Shown here piece by piece: positions 56,303-64,000 of a DNA stretch of 64,000 bases (position 1 is the stretch's first letter; the number at the start of each line of letters is the position of its first letter). The DNA comes from Corinectria fuckeliana (Eukaryota; Ascomycota; Sordariomycetes; Hypocreales; Nectriaceae). Location: positions 1 to 64,000 of the forward strand of contig WPDH01000288.1 of the NCBI GenBank assembly GCA_019137255.1. Reading direction: 5' to 3'. Below the pieces are notes generated by a model. It saw nothing but the letters and a program-made list of their open reading frames with translations. It was not told the DNA's origin and did no database searches. A program made the translations under genes and the position numbers.

Positions 56303-57617
56303 TCAACGATCATGGCTCCGATAGTTGGGATCAGGCGCTTGCTGGGGCGCCGGATAACCCGGGATCCCTTCGAAGCAAGCGGCCGTGTCAGTAAACGGGA
56401 ATAAATCGCCAACGAACAGGTAGCCATTTACGTAGCTGACGCCATAGGACTGGTACAGTTCGGCGGCGCTCGTGTTGTTGTAGATGGGATTCCGCAGCAA
56501 ATTGCACACGACCTGTGTCGCAACCGTGTGCGACCCCATAGACGTAAAGAACTTCACTACGTCCTCCTTCTTCCCCGAGCGCAGGGAAGAAACCCGGCTT
56601 CGCTCGGCATCCTTGATGAGCGCCTCCGCTGCAAAGCTAGCTTCCCTCAGGAGCTGATACTTGTCTTGAATGCCACGCGCCAGAAAAAGGCTGCCGACGC
56701 TGTCCTCGTAGACGGCGTACATGTAGAAGCAGTGAATATCGTCAAGAAGAGGGATGGCGCACACAAACGCCACGATGAGCTCGTAGGAGTTGAGCAAGGC
56801 GTGTGGAATGCCCTTGGCTGGCAGTCGGAACTGGTCATCGAATACCACCCCTTCCTGGATGTTGCGCAACTGCCTTGTGATGCGGCACGTGGTGTCTCGG
56901 CACATATCCAAATCTTCAGTGACGTACTGTTTCAGCCTTGACTCGGCAGTGATAGACAGGAGAGAGGTAGTCCTTCAGCCTTGCTTCTGGGGCCGATCCC
57001 GCACCATGTCTCTGGCGGAGGTGCTCTGCAGCCTTCTCGCGGCTGTCGTAGATGACTTCACCTTCGCAATCAGCGCGTAGATGCCGATCGAACGGCTTGT
57101 TGACATATTCGAATCCGGGGCAGGGTACGGGCTCGCGACTGAGGACCCATCTCGGTGGACCATCCTCACAGGGTCGTGGCTTAGGCGACTACACGACATG
57201 TTCAACTTGCTTTCGTCTCGACGGCGAGAGAAGTGCTCTTACCTCTAGCCCCTTACAAAGAACATAGTAGTACTCTGCAACAATTGGAGACGCAAAGAAC
57301 CTGGGGACAAATGCCTCGAGCGTCTGGATCGAGACCCAGACAAACCTCCTGTAAAGCGAAAAGGTTTTGTCGTCGGAAGGCTCGAGCACTTGCCTGCCGC
57401 CGTCTTCCTTTTTCAATTTGCCCAGGGATTGAAGTCTTTGCGCGATGTTGTTGAAATTTACTTCGACTCTATCAGGGTCGTTGTTCAGAGTTGGAAACCT
57501 CTCTTGCAGCTTGGTGACGAGCCGATGATGGTATTTTGCAAGGACATTTTCTGCGCGAGACAAGCACACCCACACATTCTTTCTCGCAGTTCCTTGTGTT
57601 TTGTTTGTGCACCGCAC
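56303..57617 (-). pseudogene. Fungal-specific protein with zinc-finger-like segment, disrupted
   Basis: From 57617 the frame reads RRFVWVSIQTLEAFVPRF and AEYYYVLCKGLEVRALL, and reaches a TAG at 57189-57191 after VEHVV. The same frame continues SPKPRPCEDGPPRWVLS, then CPGFEYVNKPFDRHLRADC and EKAAEHLRQRHGAG, a Cys/His pattern (HL....C, then HLRQRH) like the finger-like segment of fungal-only families. After KDYLSP (about 56965) the frame shifts to RLKQYVTEDLDMCRDTTC and continues to 56303 with GYLFVGDLFPF. One nonsense codon (CAG expected) and one frameshift break an otherwise long, coherent protein. Function unknown. Confidence 0.5.
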
Positions 57618-58122
57618 TTGTCACTATTCAGTTTGAGGATGCTCCAGCCTAGAAATCGTGGGACCTTGGTATTTGGACCTGGAATCTGAAACTCTGCATC
57701 TATGCACGTTGTTAGTCTCCGTTGACAGTCATGTTTCCCCTTCTCCCAATCTAATAATAGGTTTGTAGAATCATGTGAAGCCCCAACAGAACCCTCTATT
57801 CGAGCTGTCTTTACTCAAATACGAAATCTCACGCCAGTGGTGGTCACACACCTGCATCTTGTGCCGGGGCCATCTTTTGGATGCTAAAGAAGTCCTTCCC
57901 AACGAACCCAACAGAAACTCGCCATGGGAGGTTTCTTGTCAATCATCACCTTCATTCAAGAAGGAATCAATGCTTCCACCAACAGACCCAGGCAGTATAC
58001 TAGCAAATTTAGACATGGCGTCTGATAAGACTATCGTTGCTTGAATCACCAAATGATCTGTCTTTTGGACAAGATATGACCATGTTTTGGCGGTGAAAGG
58101 TTCCCCATTTGCGTCAGCTAGT
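57618..58122. other. Intergenic, no gene seen
   Basis: May include the missing 5' exons of the gene at 56303-57617, but no clear exon was identified. Confidence 0.35.
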
Positions 58123-58845
58123 TTAAAGTCCGGGTGAAATCTTCATCATGGTCCCCAATGGAAAAGTGGTGGCGGATCGATGATTGAAGGTCCTAATCAC
58201 CTTAGCTAGTCGTACATCGCTAAGAAGGGGATCGGCTGGGTAACAGAATTGGCTCACGAAGAAAGTCTCACACCACCTAAGGGTAATATGATATTGCAGG
58301 CCAACTTTAGTGACTTGGACAACTCGCTCTTCACGCTTGCTAGTTTGATGCTCCCTTATATTAATGTTATCGCTTAGAGCAGATTTCTTTCCGCCGTAGG
58401 TGAGAATATCAACAAGTAAGATGAGTATATGCAGCCGGTAAAGACTAGAGGGACACTTAGTAGAATCAACTATTAAGACCCACGTCTCACTAACCAAGAG
58501 AATCTCATCTGAGCCTGTGCCTTCTTGTGTCCTGAAGATCTGGTTGTTGTCTTGTTCGTGTGAAGTTGCAAACGGATCAAGCGTCTGATGTAATCTACGA
58601 GGAACGTATACCCCCTTCCGGTACTTGACGCTGAACGTGCGGTTGACCGACGCCACTGCAAGGTGCGGAACTGAGACGAAGATTGCATATGCCAGGGACT
58701 TTCCACCAAAGTCCACGTCGCATCCTATGACGGTGTCGGGTTTGACAAACCAGCTGTTGTCTTTTCGAGAGCTTCTTATGCCGTATGGTCTTGAAGAGAG
58801 CCTCCAGTGCATGCCGGGCATTCTTTCTGATTGCTGTACCAGCAC
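58123..58845 (-). CDS. Hypothetical fungal protein, possible gene fragment
   Basis: The frame is open for 240 residues from 58845. The segment GGKSLAYAIFVSVPHLAVAS and the stretch RRLHQTLDPFATSHEQDNNQ with ILLVSETWVLIVDS recall fungal proteins with a RRTLDQ.. motif and a following ..VDQLW.W.. strand that often sit next to a CorA-like membrane domain, but neither motif is exact (HQTLDPF, SETWVLIV) and no membrane segment follows. The C-terminal third is basic and lacks domain character. It may be a degraded or fused fragment of that type. The start is uncertain; GMHWRLSS at residue 11 could also mark an exon border. Confidence 0.4.
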   Translation of the reverse strand: MLVQQSERMPGMHWRLSSRPYGIRSSRKDNSWFVKPDTVIGCDVDFGGKSLAYAIFVSVPHLAVASVNRTFSVKYRKGVYVPRRLHQTLDPFATSHEQDNNQIFRTQEGTGSDEILLVSETWVLIVDSTKCPSSLYRLHILILLVDILTYGGKKSALSDNINIREHQTSKREERVVQVTKVGLQYHITLRWCETFFVSQFCYPADPLLSDVRLAKVIRTFNHRSATTFPLGTMMKISPGL

Positions 58846-58954
58846 GATTGAGAGCTATATTCTATAGCACAGAGCCAATATTTGTAACGGATCGCTTGAT
58901 TTATAGGAGTGAGTAAACATACCTCGAATCCGTCAATTTCCACAATTGTCCTCG

Positions 58955-59449
58955 TCACATTACGAGACTAGTGTTAGTTGATGCACGTGTCAAGCATGGA
59001 AACAAAGCGTAAAGCCGTCTTAATTGTCTCGTCTTCTCGCACCCCGGCTTTCCTGCAAGAGACGGAGTGCACCTTGTGAGGTCAAGAGAAACCACCCCCT
59101 CGTCCCTTTCGTCCTGATACAAGCGAGCCGAACAAAATATCTGTCTCCCTACGGCGAGAGGATCCTTTTCCAGGATAGCAGTTGTTGGCTGAGGGATCAC
59201 GCCTAAGCCTTGGGGTTGCTGCCTCGCCACAATGACCAGCTCCAGCTTGCAGCTTGCGAGCATACCGGCGAGCGTTCGGTCTGAGGCGTTAGTGCTCGTC
59301 CACAAAGAGGTCGGTATCTCACTATGCGTGCTACTGGCGTCGCGATCTGATCTCGGGGTTCCGCCCGGACGCCGAGTACCAGGAAAGGGGGGAGATGGGG
59401 GTAGTATCACTGGCCGTGGGGGCTGCGACACTGGGGTTGTCTCGGGCAC
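58955..59449 (-). CDS. Hypothetical protein, low support
   Basis: An open frame of 164 residues, with a proline-rich start (PPRPVILPPSPPFPG) and a basic end. Codon use is acceptable but no domain is visible. It lies directly downstream (35 bp) of the Ubl-like fragment on the same strand, so it could be the 3' part of the same gene after the proline-rich linker. Weakly supported. Confidence 0.25.
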   Translation of the reverse strand: MPETTPVSQPPRPVILPPSPPFPGTRRPGGTPRSDRDASSTHSEIPTSLWTSTNASDRTLAGMLASCKLELVIVARQQPQGLGVIPQPTTAILEKDPLAVGRQIFCSARLYQDERDEGVVSLDLTRCTPSLAGKPGCEKTRQLRRLYALFPCLTRASTNTSLVM

Positions 59450-59483
59450 ATTTATTGTCTTCTTCGGCTTCTGATTATGCTTG

Positions 59484-59951
59484 CTAGGTTTCCCGCCAGA
59501 AAGGAGAGCAGGGCCGCCGACGATGGCTTCTTTCCTCCGAGTATGTACTTTCCACCGGGAGCCGGAGGCAGAGGCGGCGCCGGGGTTCTCGGAGGCACGC
59601 CGGGTGGAAGCGGAGCTGGCCCCTGCTCCCCGGGAGGCAGCAGGACTGGATGCCCTTCACCTTCACGAGAGGTTTTCCAAGTGCAAGAGGGAACCCTGGA
59701 GTGACTCTAGGTCGTGCGCTTGGGGGCTGGCTGGGCCTAGGACGGGCGATTGGAGGAGCCTCGCCAGCGGAAATGTTGTCCATGGGCCACATGGCCGTGG
59801 TTATCGTCCACCCTGGCTGGATGACGTGGCTTCCATATCGACGAAGGATGGTTTCGCCGTCTGGACTCAGCAGGTCATAATGTCCCAGCTGGACTTTCGG
59901 CCCCACCACGTCAACGTGCTCATACGCCTGTTTAATCAGGGCTTCTATGCC
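59484..59951 (-). pseudogene. Fungal ubiquitin-like-domain protein, 5'-truncated
   Basis: From about 59951 after an acceptor-like CAG the minus strand reads GIEALIKQAYEHVDVVGPKV, then LGHYDLLSPDGETIL and VIQPGWTITTAMWPMD, the second half of the ubiquitin-like domain found in many fungal proteins (VGP.V..G.YDL..PDGEIILP..WE..I.PGW.I.M.MWP). The first half of the domain is not visible upstream after 59951, where the sequence is non-coding. After the domain a proline-rich basic linker follows and the frame ends at 59484. The gene is missing its 5' part, unless a distant exon exists beyond the inspected stretch. Confidence 0.55.
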
Positions 59952-59960
59952 CTGTCAGTC

Positions 59961-61551
59961 AGAGTCAGTATGGGTTTGCTAAAGCTGTCCGCCAAGGCCT
60001 AGCGGACTGACATGCCAAGTTTGCACCAAATCGGCTTAGTATCTTGCTACGGTACATGTGGAATGTATTGTCGCGGGATCGAATATGACGTATAATTTAC
60101 CGTCGAGGTAGGTAGAATAGCAATCTGCTCGCGCGCCGTGTCGCTGGGTGTTGTATCAACCTGGACCCTGAGTGCGCGTGCTCATGATGAGTTCCTGACT
60201 AGTTCGTCCACATCGTGGTTGCTAAAGGATCTTGAAGTGGCTGCCTTGGTACTTGATGAGCACGATCAAATATCCAATGACTGGAATGCTTGGTCTCGGT
60301 TAAGTTACTGCGTATTTCCATCGTCTTTAGGGCCAGTTCTCTCCGATGGAATATAATTCAGGCAAGCGGAAGTCATATAGTTTCTAGCGAATAGCTTTAG
60401 CGATTGTTCTAAAAAGAATTGTGTGACGGCTGGGTCTATCCTAGGCCTATACGGTAGGTCCAGGGTATAGGGTATATATTCCGGTAAATTAGGACATTGA
60501 TGAAGTATTATATGTTATACTCTAGTAGTGTTAGGCTACTTTGTACGCGCATCGCAGCCAATGGAGAAGGGTGCGAACTGTTCCCGAAGATGTCGCCCTC
60601 ATTTCGAGACCTCTTCTTACGTTCTTCCTTCTTCCACGTACTGGGGTCGACAGGTTGCCTCGGCTTTCAGCTACAGCATCCTAGAGTGAATAGCTGACTA
60701 TTGACCGAACCCAATTAATGCTGTGATCTAGGTGTTGTGTACCTATTGCTTGATGCCTCGTTTGAGCACCTCTGGTTATTTTACTTCCTAGACCAAACAC
60801 TAAGCACAAGAACAACAATGTAAGTCCTTTACAGCGGACCAGAGAAACGTCGATGGTCGACAATGTCTGGACCGAACCTAGAAGATTCATCCAAGTCCAT
60901 GGCTATGATATGCTAAGAAGGAAAGCCTCAACGCCATGGCGGTTTTCTTTCTCTACCTCCTCGCCTTCATTGTCCGCCAGGTCAAGGACGCCCGGAAAGT
61001 CGGCCAGGAGTTCTCCAACGTGGTTCATAAAGTGATTGCTAACCCCGTTGATCAATCGTTTTTGAAGGCTCCCAACGAAGCAACTGAGCACGTCCGGCAT
61101 TGCTTGGACCATCTGAACCATCCTACCTACTTGTCGCCAGGTTCATGAGAAGAAGAGTATGCCCCTCAAACCAAACAGTCTAGCCCGCTTTTTCTTGACT
61201 AATCGCGGGGACAAACATGTTATCCTCTCCAGTCGTCATAGATAACAGTGGCAACGTGGTAGGCAGAGACGAGGACCCGCATTGTGGACTAACAGTGTTA
61301 AGCGCTCCAATGTCTAAACAAACTGCTCACAGCTACTTAGCTGATTGGGTCTTCGGGAACCCGGTGCGCTGTCGTCATCATGGCTAGATGAATTAGTAAT
61401 TACGCGACCATCGGGACAGACAACTTAAAAGCTCTCACCGCAACGCCCACGGAATTGCCGGACAGAGGCCCATTTCACTCTCATCAACTCCCATCCATCT
61501 CTGGAGGACCTCCCACCACTGCTTTGTCAAATTACTCCCATCAAACACACA
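59961..61551. other. Intergenic, no confident gene
   Basis: A small ATG frame at 60936-61148 (+, 70 residues, MAVFFLYLLAFIVRQVKDAR) has a hydrophobic N-terminus like a signal anchor, but no family or conservation evidence. The rest, including the upstream region of the aldo-keto reductase, shows no recognisable feature. Confidence 0.35.
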
Positions 61552-62604
61552 ATGCCGGCTGTCCAATCCGCTTACGACCCCAAGGACATGCAGTTCCGCC
61601 ATCTGGGCCCCACTGGGCTCAAGGTGAGCGTGCTGTCCTTGGGCGGATGGTTGACGTACGGAGGCACTCAGAAGGGTAACATTGTCAAGGAGTGCTTGCA
61701 AGCCGCCTGGGACCACGGCATCAACACCTTTGACACGGCCGAGACGTACGCAAACGGAGAAAGCGAGGTGGAGATGGGCCAGGCCTTGAAAGAACTCGCC
61801 TGGCCTCGGGACGAATATGTCCTTACCACCAAGATCTTCTTCGGCACGGGTCGCAAGGAGCCGAACACGCGGGGTCTGAGCCGCAAGCACGTCGTCGAGG
61901 GGCTCAAGAGCTCGTTGCAGCGCCTCGACCAGCCGTATGTCGACATCGTGTACGCCCACCGGCCCGACTACGCCACCCCGATGAAGGAGATTGTCGAAGG
62001 ATTCACCCAGGTCATCCGCAACCTCAACCTCGCCTACTACTGGGGCACCTCGGAGTGGAGCGCCAGCCAGATCACCGAGGCCATCAACATTGCCGAGCGG
62101 TACAACCTGATCGCGCCGGTGGTGGAACAGCCGCAGTACAACGCCTTCCATCGCGAGCGTTTCGAGGTCGAGTACGCGCCGCTCTACGAGAAGTTCGGGT
62201 ACGGCACCACCATCTGGTCGCCGCTTGCATCCGGTCTCTTGACGGGGAAATACAACGACGGCATCCCGGAGGATTCTCGGTTCGCCTCCAACAAGGAGTT
62301 CTTCAAGGACACCGTCAGCAAGCTGGAGTCGGAAGAAGGAAAGGCAAAGATTGCAAAGGTCAAGAAGCTCACCGTCATTGCAGAGCGCTTGGGGGGAACC
62401 ACGGCCCAGCTCGCCTTGGCTTGGTGCATCAAGAACCCCAACGTGAGCACCGTGATTCTGGGGGCCACCAAGGTTAAGCAGATCGAGGACAACTGCAAGG
62501 CATTGAAGATCTCTGAGAAACTGACTCCCGAGATCATGGGCGAGATCGAGACGATACTTGACAATTCTCCTCAAAAGCCAGCCAACTTTGGCCGGGAGAG
62601 ATGA
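61552..62604 (+). CDS. Aldo-keto reductase, Kv channel beta-subunit type
   Basis: This intact single-exon gene of 350 residues has an NADPH-dependent AKR (AKR6-like) fold. Catalytic tetrad residues are visible: D in NTFDTAETYA and Y in the same segment (residues about 61-66), K in YVLTTKIFF, and H in DIVYAHRPD. NADPH-binding and barrel motifs include YWGTSEWSASQITEA, EQPQYNAFHRERFE, WSPLASGLLTGKYN and GATKVKQIEDNCKAL. In fungi such proteins reduce aldehydes or act as detoxifying reductases; a role as channel subunit is not implied. Start 61552 follows an AATG context with a CA-rich leader. The gene is more G/C-rich at third positions than its surroundings. Nothing is damaged. Confidence 0.93.
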   Translation: MPAVQSAYDPKDMQFRHLGPTGLKVSVLSLGGWLTYGGTQKGNIVKECLQAAWDHGINTFDTAETYANGESEVEMGQALKELAWPRDEYVLTTKIFFGTGRKEPNTRGLSRKHVVEGLKSSLQRLDQPYVDIVYAHRPDYATPMKEIVEGFTQVIRNLNLAYYWGTSEWSASQITEAINIAERYNLIAPVVEQPQYNAFHRERFEVEYAPLYEKFGYGTTIWSPLASGLLTGKYNDGIPEDSRFASNKEFFKDTVSKLESEEGKAKIAKVKKLTVIAERLGGTTAQLALAWCIKNPNVSTVILGATKVKQIEDNCKALKISEKLTPEIMGEIETILDNSPQKPANFGRER

Positions 62605-63938
62605 GTGTTGTGCTGGATTATGTACAAACTATTTATCTAGTGTCGAAGACAAATGTAATTGCTCCTTCCAAGTAGATATAAATTGTCATTGAATAAGTAG
62701 CGATCGGATATACAACGTTCCTAAACCCAATATTTAGATTAGGCTGCTGATTCGTAGCTACATTATTCCTGATTTTCCTCCAGGAGCCGGACATTAAGAA
62801 GCTAGTTACACACGTCCGGCCTTTACCGGCGACAAGGGTCCAACGCCGTCTTTCATCTTCGTTACGTGGATAACACCGACTCTCGAACCTGTACCCTCGC
62901 GTTAACGGCTATGGTACTCGATTTCATGTTAGGGATCCTTGAGGTTTTCAAGTTCTGCCATAGCAGAGGCGTGATGTCAGGCCTCGCAACGTGACGATCG
63001 ACCACGCCAAGCAAAAAGTACGAATCGGAGTCTGATGCCGGCTAAGACTCACGCACTCACCTACTTGCTTATTAGCTACGCTTGATTGACCGGGGCTCAG
63101 CGGAATTCTACCACCGGGCACAGCTTATGACGTCCATGTGTTTCACACGTTCAAAGCACCGGGGAACTCGTCCACTTCGAAAAGCACGGCCTTGGCCTGG
63201 ACATGTGGAACGTAGGGGAGATGCTGGCGTCGATAGTCTCCAGCAGCGGGGCCAGCAACGGCTGTAGAGAAGGATTCAACCTGAGATGAGGTCGAACTAG
63301 GTCGAGTTGCAAAGGTTTATAGACAGCAGAGTCTGGACTATTCTCTACATAGGCGATCTATGTCAGTGTAAGTGGAGTGGTATCTTGGAATATCATGATT
63401 GATGTGCTCATCCGTTCCTCAGAAGCTTGGTGGTTTGGGTTGAGAATACCACCGGCCTAGCCCTGGTAAATGATGAAGGACCACAGTGCGTGCATCAGAG
63501 ATCAGGTTCGAATACTTCTCACCAAACACAACAGTCCCCAGAGCCGTCACATGTCTGGTTATAGGGAGATTATGTGGCAGGTGCGGAATTATCTGCAAGA
63601 GGAAAATCATGTACATACCGATTCAAAGATCCAATTAACGCTAGAAACAGGGGTATGTCTCTCCTGCGAGCGTCAACTCGTTGTCATAAATTCAGAAGTT
63701 ATCCAGGGAATTCAAGTATAAATCGTTGTATCCTCAAATTGTTTCTACCTAAGCCCCATGCTAGATGATCAATCAAACTGGTCCAACGGTCAACAAACAC
63801 ACAGGTCAATTTCAAAACTGAACATGTCGAGATCGACATTCCTATCATTCCAACATGATTAAGCCTACTTAGGATTCTCGGTTTCGAGCAGAACTTGGAA
63901 TATGCAACAGGAGCTGTGTTCCTCCATCAGTTAACCCT
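62605..63938. other. Intergenic, no gene seen
   Basis: Unique sequence with short frames only. A GGTTCGA word on the minus strand near 62885 is not part of a tRNA. Confidence 0.4.
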
Positions 63939-64000
63939 TTAAGGCGAGTCCTGGTTATCATCGACCTTCTCGATGATGGGTGGGGGCTTGGCGATGTTCC
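63939..64000 (-). CDS. Partial gene, C-terminal end
   Basis: The minus strand enters from the right edge with an open frame NIAKPPPIIEKVDDNQDSP that ends at TAA 63939-63941. It is too short to identify. Likely the 3' end of a gene beyond the window. Confidence 0.3.
   Translation of the reverse strand, partial: NIAKPPPIIEKVDDNQDSP

Noticed and set aside
61435..62574. Open frame of 379 residues on the minus strand
   Set aside because: Antisense to the intact aldo-keto reductase, which has all catalytic residues.
62870..62960. tRNA-like GGTTCGAG word on the minus strand
   Set aside because: The stem around the T-loop does not pair, and no acceptor or anticodon arm is found.
63500..63520. Second GGTTCGAATAC word resembling a B-box
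   Set aside because: No A-box at the right distance and no cloverleaf could be drawn.

Overview
The window is nuclear DNA of a filamentous ascomycete (Pezizomycotina, probably Sordariomycetes; the species cannot be fixed from the sequence). The evidence is short 45-100 nt GT-AG introns with CTAAC/CTGAC branch points, fungal-only gene families (rhodopsin-like/PTH11-type receptor, fungal NLR with NB-ARC and TPR, CmcJ/GA4-desaturase-like, fungal ubiquitin-like domain, F-box protein), 5S rRNA genes of the dispersed filamentous-fungal type, and AT-rich blocks full of TA dinucleotides and TAA/TAG codons, the signature of repeat-induced point mutation (RIP).

Layout. 1-3190: AT-rich RIP block ending in a reverse-oriented Ty3/gypsy LTR (about 2745-3127). 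3328-10587: a damaged SET-TPR gene, an intact four-exon MFS transporter, an AhpD-like protein and a small secreted protein. 11466-11780: two 5S rRNA genes in tandem. 13425-23599: a nested transposon, in which a Fot1/pogo element with 46-bp inverted repeats and TA target duplication is split by a complete but RIP-degraded 8.3-kb Ty3/gypsy chromovirus with two 414-bp LTRs and a 5-bp TAAAG duplication. 24111-31390: rhodopsin-like membrane protein, F-box protein, cupin and a coiled-coil protein built on 21-bp repeats. 33040-43345: damaged genes, namely a relic, an NLR, a CmcJ-like gene, a fungal-specific gene and an amidase, each with a stop, frameshift or small insertion. 43690-46400: another AT-rich block of unidentified transposon origin. 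46400-50522: mostly decayed DNA with a PAN/apple-like fragment. 50649-55311: three intact minus-strand genes (allantoate-type MFS permease, C11orf54-like hydrolase, secreted carbohydrate-binding-like protein). 56303-59960: further broken fungal-specific genes. 61552-62604: intact Kv-beta-type aldo-keto reductase. A partial gene may enter at the right edge.

How it works together. This is a gene-poor accessory or compartment-border landscape, not an operon or clear biosynthetic cluster. Intact genes are mainly transporters, secreted proteins and small-molecule enzymes. The broken ones belong to families that expand and decay in fungal accessory regions. Several broken genes carry a single TAG where glutamine (CAG) would fit, consistent with mild C-to-T mutation spreading from the RIP blocks. 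The best candidates for unusual biology are the 5S pair with compensatory stem changes, the nested transposon with all four junctions readable, and the NLR that lacks most of its ARC region. I found no clearly novel system.
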